Assembly: GCF_900141735.1 (NCBI RefSeq)
Contig: NZ_FQYO01000004.1
Location: 434,001 to 498,000 of the forward strand
Source: Wenxinia saemankumensis
GTDB taxonomy: Bacteria > Pseudomonadota > Alphaproteobacteria > Rhodobacterales > Rhodobacteraceae
Length of the DNA: 64,000 bases
Reading direction: 5' to 3'
Below the pieces are notes generated by a model, which worked only from the letters and a program-made list of their open reading frames with translations, was not told the origin of the DNA and ran no database searches. Made by a program: the position numbers and the translations under genes. Shown here in pieces: positions 1 to 7,817 of the stretch (position 1 is the first letter of the stretch; every line of letters begins with the position of its first letter).

Positions 1-343
1 CGCGCGGCAGGGTCGAGAGCTGGAAGTTGGACCGCCCCGCCTCGATCGTCAGCCGTCCCGTCTGCGCGTTCTCGGTCACGCCGACCAGCGCGCCGTCCGG
101 CAGCTTGCGGACGATCTCGTTCAGCAGCACGGCGGGCACGGTGGTCGATCCCGCCCGCTCGACCTTGGCCGGGGCGCGGTCCACCACCTCGATGTCGAGA
201 TCGGTGGCGCGGAACAGGACGTTGTCGCCCTCGGCCTCGATCAGGACGTTGGCGAGGATCGGGATCGTGTTGCGCCGCTCCACGACCGATTGCGCCTGCG
301 CCACGGCCTTGAGGAGCACCGCGCGTTCGATGCTGAATTTCAT
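1..343 (-). CDS. dnaN: DNA polymerase III beta sliding clamp, N-terminal part
   Basis: This is the first 114 codons of the sliding clamp, which holds the replicative polymerase on DNA; the gene runs off the left edge of the window. The start ATG is at 341-343 on the minus strand and the product opens with MKFSIERAVLLKAVAQAQSV, followed by ERRNTIPILANVLIEAEGD, the conserved start of clamp domain 1. It lies 134 bp downstream of dnaA in the same direction, the classical dnaA-dnaN order. The gap between them holds no other gene. Confidence 0.95.
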   Translation of the reverse strand, partial: MKFSIERAVLLKAVAQAQSVVERRNTIPILANVLIEAEGDNVLFRATDLDIEVVDRAPAKVERAGSTTVPAVLLNEIVRKLPDGALVGVTENAQTGRLTIEAGRSNFQLSTLPR

Positions 344-477
344 GTCGTCTCTCCCCGTCCCGCGACCCGTCCCGCGATGGCGGCCGGTGGTTCCGGCCCT
401 CCCGTCACCCGGCAGGCAGCTGCCGGAGGCCGAAACCTACCCGATCCCGGCCGCGCCTCAAGCGGTTTGTCGCCGTC

Positions 478-1830
478 TCAGGCCTCGAGCGCGCGGCGCA
501 GCAGCTCCACGTCCTCGGCGATGGCGCTGTCGGTCGTCATCAGCTCCTTCACCTTGGTCACGGCATACATGACCGTGGTGTGATCGCGCCCGCCGAAGCG
601 GCGGCCGATCTCGGGATAGGACCGGTTCGTGAGATCCTTGCACAGATACATCGCCACCTGGCGCGGCCGGGCATAGATGCGCAGCCGCTTCGTCCCCGTC
701 ATGTCGCTGAGGCGGATGTTGTAGTGCTCGCAGACCTTGCGCTGGATCTCGTCGATCGAGACCTTGCGGTCGCTGGCGCGGAAGATGTCGGCGAGGCAGT
801 CCTTCGCCATCTCGATGGTGATCTGCCGGCCCACGAGCCCGCCCATCGCGAAGAGCCGGGTCAGCGCCCCTTCCAGCACGCGCACGTTCGACACGATCCG
901 GTGGGCGAGGAACTCGACCACGCCCGGAACGATGCTCACGCCCGGATAGATGCCGTGGAAGTACTCGATCTTCGACTGCAGGATCCCGACCCGCAGCTCG
1001 TAATCCGTCGGGTGCAGGTCCACGACCAGCCCGCATTGCAGGCGCGAGCGGATCCGGTCCTCGAGATCGGCGATCTCGACCGGATTGCGGTCGGCCGAGA
1101 TGATGATCTGCTTCCCGTTCTCCACCAGGAAGTTGAACGTGTGGAAGAACTCCTCCTGCGTGCTGTCCTTGCCGGCAAGGAACTGCACGTCGTCGACCAT
1201 CAGCACGTCGACCGAGCGGAAGAGCTGTTTCAGCTCGATCATCTTCTTCTCGCGCAGCGCGGTGATGAACCGCCACATGAACTGCTCGGCCGAGATGTAG
1301 AGAACCGTCTTGTCCGGGTGCCGCTGGCGGTATTCGTGCGCGATCGCGTGCATCAGGTGCGTCTTGCCGAGGCCGACGCCGCCATGGAGGAAGAGCGGGT
1401 TGAAGATGACCTGCCCGCCCTCGGCCACGCGGCGCGCGGCGGCGAAGGCGATCTCGTTCGACTTGCCGACGACGAAACGGTCGAAGGTGAAGCGGGAATC
1501 GGGCTTGAACCCGTCCTCGCCCGCCGCATCGCGGGGCTTGGCCGGCTCGGCCGGGGCCGCGTCGGGTTGCGGCCGCGCGGGAACCCGGTCGGGGCGCGCG
1601 TCGAAGCGCAGCCGGTCCACGGCGAGGCCGTTGCGACGGCACGCATGCTTGATCTGGTCGGTGAAGTTCTGCGCCACGTAGTTCGCGACGAAGGCCGTGG
1701 ACACGGCGAAGGTCGCGACCCCGTCCTCGACGTTCTCGAGTTCCAGCGGCTCGATCCAGGAGCGGTAGTTGCCTGCACCGACCGCCTTCTTCAGGCCCTG
1801 CCTCGCGTCGGACCATTGCGTTTCGATCAT
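478..1830 (-). CDS. dnaA: chromosomal replication initiator protein DnaA
   Basis: DnaA binds origin DNA and opens it for replication. The 450-residue reading has all four domains: an N-terminal domain with Trp6 and a WIEPL motif near residue 25, a proline-rich linker (about 78-108), an AAA+ core with Walker A GGVGLGKT (150-157) and Walker B LMVDD (210-214), and a C-terminal DNA-binding domain ending in the signature GGRDHTTVMYA (413-423). The ATG at 1830 is chosen because it places the conserved tryptophan at position 6 as in E. coli DnaA; an ATG at 1839 and a GTG at 1848 are possible upstream starts. No strong ribosome-binding site decides between them. dnaN follows downstream. Confidence 0.97.
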   Translation of the reverse strand: MIETQWSDARQGLKKAVGAGNYRSWIEPLELENVEDGVATFAVSTAFVANYVAQNFTDQIKHACRRNGLAVDRLRFDARPDRVPARPQPDAAPAEPAKPRDAAGEDGFKPDSRFTFDRFVVGKSNEIAFAAARRVAEGGQVIFNPLFLHGGVGLGKTHLMHAIAHEYRQRHPDKTVLYISAEQFMWRFITALREKKMIELKQLFRSVDVLMVDDVQFLAGKDSTQEEFFHTFNFLVENGKQIIISADRNPVEIADLEDRIRSRLQCGLVVDLHPTDYELRVGILQSKIEYFHGIYPGVSIVPGVVEFLAHRIVSNVRVLEGALTRLFAMGGLVGRQITIEMAKDCLADIFRASDRKVSIDEIQRKVCEHYNIRLSDMTGTKRLRIYARPRQVAMYLCKDLTNRSYPEIGRRFGGRDHTTVMYAVTKVKELMTTDSAIAEDVELLRRALEA

Positions 1831-1848
1831 CTGTCCCATCCGTTGCAC

Positions 1849-2457
1849 ACCAATCAGGGACGACCCGCCTCGCCGCGGTGACGGCCCCCCGCCCGTGCGA
1901 CCTTTTCTTCAGATGAGGGCCGGATCGCGGCTCTGCCTGTCATCGCCTTCGCCGGCGGCGGCAGATCCGCGATCGGGCAATCTGTCCGGTCCCCGGGCGC
2001 TTATCTTGGCGCCTCGGTTACCGACCGGACCCGCCCCCGGGGCAACGAAAGACAGACCCCGGCACGGCAGCGAGCCGGGTGGTATCCCGTCGGGCGCGAT
2101 CGCATGGCAGCGTGCGCGTCCCGTGGTCGGCATCTTGTCGGCGATGCGACCGCGCCGTCCCACCGGCGCCGTCGCGGCCATGCCGCGTCTGTCCCTGTCC
2201 CCCAGGAGCGACCTGAGTCGCAGGAGCAAACTACCCAGCCGGGTGGAGGGGCTTCAACGCGACCTTCCGCTTGACTCGGGCTTTTGCGAAATCGAATCCG
2301 CGCGGCCCCGGAATCCCGCCATGTTAACCGAGCGGCTGTGGCAATCCTGCGCTGGGTGGGGCGGCACGTTTGTAACGACCGCGTGACAGCTTGACTCGTC
2401 GCCGGCGTCGAGTCCTCGCGCCCCCGCTGACCGGCGTCGGCGGGCCGCCCCGCGCCA
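1849..2457. other. rpsT-dnaA intergenic region (dnaA leader; origin candidate)
   Basis: This is the longest gene-free stretch of the window, between the rpsT terminator and dnaA. I see no convincing open frame. No exact DnaA box (TTATCCACA or its complement) is visible, only a weak TTATCTTGG at about 2001. A GTTAACC (2323-2329) resembles a CtrA half-site. The 9-mer CTTGACTCG occurs twice, at 2270-2278 and 2390-2398. By position it must hold the dnaA promoter, and in some alphaproteobacteria the replication origin lies next to dnaA, but the sequence gives no direct proof of an origin. Confidence 0.4.
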
Positions 2458-2497
2458 AAGAAGAAAGGGCGCGCCGGTTCCGCGGCGCGCCCCTTTC
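2458..2497 (-). terminator. rho-independent terminator of rpsT
   Basis: Just downstream of the rpsT stop, a strong inverted repeat (GGGCGCGCC and its complement, extended by AAAG/CTTT) forms a hairpin with a short loop. On the minus strand it is followed by a T-rich run. It isolates rpsT from the dnaA leader. Confidence 0.8.
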
Positions 2498-2520
2498 ATC
2501 AGCGAATCGGTATGGGCCGG

Positions 2521-2784
2521 TCAGCCCAGCGTCTTCACCCGGTGGGCGAGGCGCGACATCTTCCGCGAGGCGGTGTTCTTGTGGAAGACGCCCTTGCTGA
2601 CGCCGCGCATCAGTTCGGGCTGGGCGGCCTTCAGCGCCTCCTGGGCGGCGTTCTGGTCGCCGGAGGCGATCGCCTCCTCGACCTTGCGCAGGTAGGTGCG
2701 GATGCGGCTGCGGCGCGCCTTGTTCACGGCGAAGCGGCGCTCGTTCTGACGGGCGCGTTTCGCGGATTGGGTGGTGTTGGCCAT
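2521..2784 (-). CDS. rpsT: 30S ribosomal protein S20
   Basis: S20 is a small basic protein that binds 16S rRNA early in 30S assembly. The product is 87 residues, the usual length, and starts [17 protein letters not shown] with the typical basic N-terminal helix ([19 protein letters not shown]). The ATG at 2784 is preceded by a GAGGAAA ribosome-binding site; an open frame continues further upstream but has no family similarity. The gene stands alone between the enoyl-CoA hydratase and dnaA and ends in its own terminator. Confidence 0.98.
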   Translation of the reverse strand: MANTTQSAKRARQNERRFAVNKARRSRIRTYLRKVEEAIASGDQNAAQEALKAAQPELMRGVSKGVFHKNTASRKMSRLAHRVKTLG

Positions 2785-3009
2785 GGCTTGCGTTTCCTCG
2801 GGTCTCGTCCAGATGCGGTTCATGCGGCACGAGGAAGCCCCGGGGTCCGGGTTCGCTACCGGACGATCTGCCAAAGCGGGCATCGCGCGCATGTCGGGGG
2901 CGCCAATAGCGCGTCCGGGCCGGGAAGGGAAGCGATTCCTCGACCGCGACCCGCCACGGGGCCGAAGGGCGCGGACCGCCCGCCCGGACGTCGATGCGGC
3001 GGCGTCGAC

Positions 3010-3786
3010 CTACCGGTCGCGGAACTGGGCCTCGCGCTTCTCGCGGAAGGCGGCCATCCCCTCGGACTGGTCCTCGGTCGCGAAGAGCGCGTGGAACAGG
3101 CGCCGCTCGAAGAGCAGGCCCTCGGCCAGCGGCACCTCGAAGCTGCGGTTCACCGCCTCCTTGGCGGCGGCGGTGGCGAGCGCGGATTTCGCCGCGATCT
3201 TGTCGGCGGCGCCGCGCGCCTCCTCCATCAGCTTCTTGGCGGGCACGACGCGGCTGACCAGCCCCGACCGCTCGGCCTCGGCCGCGTCCATGAAGCGGCC
3301 GGTGAGGTTCATGTCCATCGCCTTCGCCTTGCCCACGGCATGGGTGAGGCGCTGGCTGCCGCCCATCCCCGCGATCACGCCGAGATTGATCTCTGGCTGG
3401 CCGAACTTGGCGGTCTCGGAGGCGATGACGAAATCGCACATCATCGCCAGCTCGCACCCGCCGCCCAGCGCGTAGCCCGAGACGGCGGCGATGATCGGCT
3501 TGCGGGTGGCGGCGAAGCGGCGGGCGATCCCGCCGAACAGGTCCTTCGAGGCGACCTCGACATAGGTCAGATCGGCCATCTCGGTGATGTCGGCCCCGGC
3601 GGCGAAGGCCTTCTCCGACCCGGTGAGGATGATGCAGCGGACCTTGTCGCTCGCATCGGCCTCTTCCAGCGCCTGTCCGACCTCCGACAGGAGCTGCCGG
3701 TTCAGCGCGTTGAGCGCGTCGGGACGGTTGAGCGTGATCGTCGCGATGTAATCCGACACCTCGACGTTGATCGTCTCGTACGCCAT
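3010..3786 (-). CDS. enoyl-CoA hydratase
   Basis: A 258-residue crotonase-fold enzyme that hydrates trans-2-enoyl-CoA in fatty-acid beta-oxidation. The oxyanion-hole segment [12 protein letters not shown] and the two catalytic glutamate segments [11 protein letters not shown] and [13 protein letters not shown] are all present, so an active hydratase is expected rather than a decayed family member. The ATG at 3786 follows an AGGAG site. The position between mutM and rpsT is typical for Rhodobacterales. The exact acyl-chain preference cannot be read from the sequence. Confidence 0.93.
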   Translation of the reverse strand: MAYETINVEVSDYIATITLNRPDALNALNRQLLSEVGQALEEADASDKVRCIILTGSEKAFAAGADITEMADLTYVEVASKDLFGGIARRFAATRKPIIAAVSGYALGGGCELAMMCDFVIASETAKFGQPEINLGVIAGMGGSQRLTHAVGKAKAMDMNLTGRFMDAAEAERSGLVSRVVPAKKLMEEARGAADKIAAKSALATAAAKEAVNRSFEVPLAEGLLFERRLFHALFATEDQSEGMAAFREKREAQFRDR

Positions 3787-3888
3787 CCGGTCTCCTCTTG
3801 GCATCGGCCGGCCCCGATCGGGGTGGTGCGGCCGCGGGTTCCGGCGACCCTTCCGCAAGCGATGCCGGGGATCAAGCCCCTCGCCGCG

Positions 3889-4740
3889 TCACCGCTGGCA
3901 GGTGGGACAGAAGAACGTCGACCGTCCGGACTGGGCGATCCGGGCGATCGTGCCGATGCAGCCCTCGGTCGGGCAGGGCGCCCCCTCGCGGTCGTAGACG
4001 CGGAAGGCATGCTGGAAATAGCCGAGATCCCCATCCGCCTGCCGGTAGTCCCGCAGCGAGGATCCGCCGGCGGCGATCGCCTCCTCCAGCACCTGCCGGA
4101 TCGCGGGGACGAGTGCGGCGATCCGTCGCCCCGCGATCCGGTCGGCGCGGCGCGTCGGGCGCAGGCCCGTCCGGTGCAGGACCTCGCAGACATAGATGTT
4201 GCCGAGGCCGGCGATCAGCTTCTGGTCGAGCAGGGCAGACTTGATCGGCGTGCGGCGGGCGCGAAGCCTCTCGTAAAGGTAGCTTTCGTCGAAGGCGTTT
4301 CCCAGCGGCTCGGGGCCGATGCCGCGGAGCAGCCAGTGATCCTCCAATGCGTCGGTCGGGCTCAGGTCCATCGCCCCGAACCGGCGGGGATCGTTGAAGG
4401 TCACCCGCGCCCCGCCCGCCAGATCCAGCACCACGTGGTCGTGCTTCTCCGGCGCGGGATGGGCGTGGTGGAAGGTGCCGACCTGCGCGCCCGAGACGAG
4501 CATCCGCCCCGACATGCCCAGATGCACGATCAGCGTCTCGTCCCCGTCGAGATGGACGAGCAGGTATTTCGACCGCCGCCCGAGCCTTGCGATCCGGCGG
4601 CCGGTCAGCCGCTCGGCCATCGCCTCGGGCAGGGGCCAGCGCAGATCGGGGCGGCGGACATGGGCGGTCTCGATCACCGCCCCTTCCATCACCGGCGCGA
4701 GACCGCGGCGAACCGTCTCGACCTCTGGCAATTCGGGCAT
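3889..4740 (-). CDS. mutM: formamidopyrimidine-DNA glycosylase
   Basis: MutM (Fpg) removes 8-oxoguanine and ring-opened purines and cuts the abasic site. The 283-residue product begins [13 protein letters not shown]; after Met removal Pro2 is the Schiff-base nucleophile and Glu3 the acid. The lysine in [12 protein letters not shown] is the conserved catalytic lysine. The C-terminus carries the four-cysteine zinc finger (CPTEGC and, 14 residues later, FFCPTCQR). It is divergent from ubiE across 101 bp, which should hold both promoters. Confidence 0.97.
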   Translation of the reverse strand: MPELPEVETVRRGLAPVMEGAVIETAHVRRPDLRWPLPEAMAERLTGRRIARLGRRSKYLLVHLDGDETLIVHLGMSGRMLVSGAQVGTFHHAHPAPEKHDHVVLDLAGGARVTFNDPRRFGAMDLSPTDALEDHWLLRGIGPEPLGNAFDESYLYERLRARRTPIKSALLDQKLIAGLGNIYVCEVLHRTGLRPTRRADRIAGRRIAALVPAIRQVLEEAIAAGGSSLRDYRQADGDLGYFQHAFRVYDREGAPCPTEGCIGTIARIAQSGRSTFFCPTCQR

Positions 4741-4841
4741 CGGGCGCTTTCTTGTGCGGGGAGCGATGTGGTAGCCGGCCCGGGCAAGGGCCACGCGGGC
4801 CGAAGATGGTGTGTCTTCGCCGCAAGACCAAGGGGCGCGTG

Positions 4842-5606
4842 ATGGACGACAGAAACGGGACCGGCGCCGACCGGCGCACCCATTTCGGCTACGAGGACAT
4901 CGCCGAGGGCGAGAAGGCCGGCCGCGTGCGCGGCGTCTTCACCTCGGTCGCCTCGCGCTACGACCTGATGAACGACGTGATGTCGGGCGGCGTCCACCGC
5001 CTGTGGAAGGACGCGATGATGGACTGGCTCGCCCCGCGGGCCGGCCAGCGCCTGCTCGACGTGGCGGGCGGCACCGGGGACATCGCCTTCCGGTTTCTGC
5101 GCCGCGCGGGCGCGGGGCACGCCACCGTGCTCGACCTGACGGAGGACATGCTGGTCGCCGGCCGCAAGCGCGCCGAGGCCGAGAAGCTGTCGGCCAGTCT
5201 CGACTGGCTGGTGGGCGACGCGATGGCGCTGCCCTTCGAGGATGCCAGCTTCGACGTTTACACGATCTCGTTCGGGATCCGGAACGTGACCCGCCCGCAG
5301 GACGCGCTGGCCGAGGCGTTCCGCGTCCTGAAGCCGGGCGGCCGGCTCATGGTCCTGGAATTCAGCCAGGTGCCGAACCCGGCCCTTGCCCGGGCCTACG
5401 ACCTCTATTCCTTCAACGCGATCCCGGCGATGGGGCAGGTCATCGCGGGGGACCGGGCGTCCTACCAGTACCTCGTGGAATCGATCCGCCGCTTCCCCGA
5501 CCAGGAGACCTTCCTCGGCATGATCCGCGCGGCAGGGTTCGAACAGGCGAAGTACCGCAACCTGACGATGGGTGTCGCCGCCCTCCATTCCGGCTGGAAG
5601 CTCTGA
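4842..5606 (+). CDS. ubiE: ubiquinone/menaquinone C-methyltransferase UbiE
   Basis: A 254-residue SAM-dependent methyltransferase that carries out the C-methylation step of ubiquinone synthesis. The family opening [20 protein letters not shown] and [15 protein letters not shown] is present, then the SAM-binding motif [15 protein letters not shown], and the late motifs [18 protein letters not shown] and [12 protein letters not shown]. The ATG at 4842 gives the family's usual length. ubiB starts 4 bases after its stop, so the two are one operon. Confidence 0.97.
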   Translation: MDDRNGTGADRRTHFGYEDIAEGEKAGRVRGVFTSVASRYDLMNDVMSGGVHRLWKDAMMDWLAPRAGQRLLDVAGGTGDIAFRFLRRAGAGHATVLDLTEDMLVAGRKRAEAEKLSASLDWLVGDAMALPFEDASFDVYTISFGIRNVTRPQDALAEAFRVLKPGGRLMVLEFSQVPNPALARAYDLYSFNAIPAMGQVIAGDRASYQYLVESIRRFPDQETFLGMIRAAGFEQAKYRNLTMGVAALHSGWKL

Positions 5607-5610
5607 ATCC

Positions 5611-7140
5611 ATGCGCGGCCCGCACAACCTGCTGCGGCTGATCCGCACCGGCGCGACCTTCGAGCGGACGGGCGCGATGGGCGTCGCGCTCGACGCGCTC
5701 GACGCCTCGCCCCTGCTGCGGGGCGCGCTGCGCGCCGTCGCCTGGCCGTTCCGCTGGCTGGGCTATCCGGGCGATCCCTCGATGCCGCCCGTCACGCGGG
5801 CGATCACCGCGCTCGGCCCGGCCTACATCAAGTTCGGGCAGATCCTCTCCACCCGCCCCGACGTGGTGGGCGAGGATCTGGCCCTGCAGCTCATGGTCCT
5901 CCAGGACAAGCTGCCCCCCTTCCCGATGGAGGCCGCGCGCGCCCAGTTCGAGGCCGAGACCGGCATCCCGGTGGACGAGGCCTTCTCGGAATTCTCCGCC
6001 CCCGTGGCCGCGGCCTCGATCGCGCAGGTCCACCGGGCCCGGCTGCGCGAGACGGGGCAGGAAGTCGCGGTCAAGGTGCTGCGTCCCGACATCGAGCGGG
6101 CGTTCCGCCGCGACATCGACGCCTTCCACTTCGCCGCCGCGCTGATCGACCGGCTCTCGCGCACGACGCGGCGGTTGCGCCCCCGCGAGGTCGTCGCCCA
6201 TTTCGAGGGCGTGGTCATGGGCGAGCTCGACCTGCGGCTGGAGGCGGCGAGCGCGGCGGAGTTCGGCATGAACACCGCCGGGGACGAGGGCTTTCGCGTG
6301 CCGCGCATCCAGTGGGACTATTCCGGGCGCCGGGTCATGACGATGGACTGGGTGCAGGGGATCGGCGCGGCCGACATCGCCGCCCTCGACGCCGCGGGCC
6401 ACGACCGCGTGGCGCTGGGCGAGCGGGTGCTCCAGCTCTTCCTGCGGCACGCCCTGCGCGACGGCGTGTTCCACGGCGACATGCATCACGGCAATCTCAA
6501 GATCGACGCCGACGGCAACCTCATCGCCTACGATTTCGGGATCATGGGGCGGATCGACGAATATACCCGCCGGGTCTATGCCGAGATCCTGATCGGGTTC
6601 ATCCGCCGCGACTACCGGCGGGTCGCGCAGGTCCATTTCGAGGCGGGCTACGTCCCTGCCGATCGCGATGTCGAGGAATTCGCCCGCGCCCTGCGCGCGG
6701 TGGGCGAGCCGATCTTCGGGATGGATGCCTCGCGCATCTCGATGGGGCGGCTGCTCAACTACCTCTTCGAGGTGACCGAGCGCTTCGGGATGGAGACCCG
6801 GACCGAACTGATCCTGTTGCAGCGCACGATGGTCGTGGTCGAGGGCGTGGCCCGCACCTTCGATCCGCATATCAACATCTGGCGCGCCTCGCGGCCCGTC
6901 GTCGAGGATTACATCCGCGACTATTTCGGACCGAAGGCGGTTCTGCGCGACCTGTCGCGCACCGCCGGCGTGCTGGCCCGGTTCGGGCCGCGCCTGCCCG
7001 AGCTCGTGCAGCACAGCCTCGCCCGCCAGGCGGCCGAGCCACTGCGCGTCCGGGCGGCCCCCCGGCCGCGCCCCATCCTGTGGATGCTGGTCGGGGCGGG
7101 CTGCGCGCTGGGCGGCGTCCTGCTGGGTGGGCTGCTCTAG
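5611..7140 (+). CDS. ubiB: ubiquinone biosynthesis kinase-like protein UbiB
   Basis: A 509-residue ABC1/ADCK-family atypical kinase or ATPase needed for ubiquinone synthesis, anchored at the membrane. It has the diagnostic KxGQ motif (KFGQ, 74-77), the alanine-rich loop AAASIAQVHRA, the lysine motif AVKVLRPDIE, an HGD catalytic loop (288-290) and DFG (308-310). A C-terminal hydrophobic stretch (from ILWMLVGAGCALGG) is the predicted anchor. Translation is probably coupled to ubiE. Its TAG stop lies in a CTAG palindrome shared with the stop of the convergent flgD gene. Confidence 0.95.
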   Translation: MRGPHNLLRLIRTGATFERTGAMGVALDALDASPLLRGALRAVAWPFRWLGYPGDPSMPPVTRAITALGPAYIKFGQILSTRPDVVGEDLALQLMVLQDKLPPFPMEAARAQFEAETGIPVDEAFSEFSAPVAAASIAQVHRARLRETGQEVAVKVLRPDIERAFRRDIDAFHFAAALIDRLSRTTRRLRPREVVAHFEGVVMGELDLRLEAASAAEFGMNTAGDEGFRVPRIQWDYSGRRVMTMDWVQGIGAADIAALDAAGHDRVALGERVLQLFLRHALRDGVFHGDMHHGNLKIDADGNLIAYDFGIMGRIDEYTRRVYAEILIGFIRRDYRRVAQVHFEAGYVPADRDVEEFARALRAVGEPIFGMDASRISMGRLLNYLFEVTERFGMETRTELILLQRTMVVVEGVARTFDPHINIWRASRPVVEDYIRDYFGPKAVLRDLSRTAGVLARFGPRLPELVQHSLARQAAEPLRVRAAPRPRPILWMLVGAGCALGGVLLGGLL

Positions 7141-7805
7141 CCGCCCCGCGGCTGGCGGATCGCGCTGATGGTCGAGGCGAGGGCGGCCACCCCCTCGCCG
7201 AAGATCAGGGCGATGTCGCCGTCGAGGAACTGCACCTCGCGCACCTCCTGGTAGATCTCGGCCGGTTCGGACAGGACCAGCTCCCCCTGCGCGCGGCTCT
7301 CCACGGTGAAATCGTAGGTGCCCGGGGGCAGAACTGTCCCGTCCGGCAGGTCGCCGGTCCAGTCGAAGGGGTCGGCCGAGACGGGGAGCGGGACCGTCTG
7401 CACCACCTCGCCCGCCGCGTCGCGCACCACGAGGTCGACCCGGTCTGCCAGGGCGGCGGGGTTGGGGGAGATCGTGATCGGCGTGCCGTCGAAGATGCCC
7501 GGCATCGCGGCCCGCACCTCCTGTCCGACCCAGCCGGCATATTGCGCCATCCCGCCGGTCGACATCTGCGAGGACAGCATGCGGAGAAGATCGTTCGTCA
7601 GCACCTGCTGCTCGACCGAGGAGAAGGTCGCCAGCTGCACGGCGTAATCGGCCGAATCGATCGGTTCGAGCGGGTCCTGGTTCGTCATCTGCGCCGTCAG
7701 CATCTTCAGGAACATCTCGAAGTCCGAGCTCGTCGGGGCCCGCCCCGCGCCGGGGGAAGCCATGGCGGAGGAGGCGACGGCCGTGCCGATGGGAGAGGTC
7801 TGCAT
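7137..7805 (-). CDS. flgD: flagellar hook capping protein FlgD
   Basis: FlgD is the scaffold cap on which hook subunits polymerise. The 222-residue product has the conserved N-terminal region FEMFLKMLTAQMTNQDPLEP followed by YAVQLATFSSVEQQ, and a C-terminal beta-rich part with WTGDLPDGTVLPPGTYDF. It follows fliK with a 12-bp gap, so the two form a leftward operon. The stop codon overlaps that of ubiB. The hook protein FlgE that it would cap is not in the window. Confidence 0.93.
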   Translation of the reverse strand: MQTSPIGTAVASSAMASPGAGRAPTSSDFEMFLKMLTAQMTNQDPLEPIDSADYAVQLATFSSVEQQVLTNDLLRMLSSQMSTGGMAQYAGWVGQEVRAAMPGIFDGTPITISPNPAALADRVDLVVRDAAGEVVQTVPLPVSADPFDWTGDLPDGTVLPPGTYDFTVESRAQGELVLSEPAEIYQEVREVQFLDGDIALIFGEGVAALASTISAIRQPRGG

Positions 7806-7817
7806 CTGCGGGCCCTT

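Noticed and set aside
1849-2457. Plus-strand coding frames in the rpsT-dnaA gap.
   Set aside because: They lack a ribosome-binding site and any recognisable protein pattern and run through hairpin sequence of the rpsT terminator.
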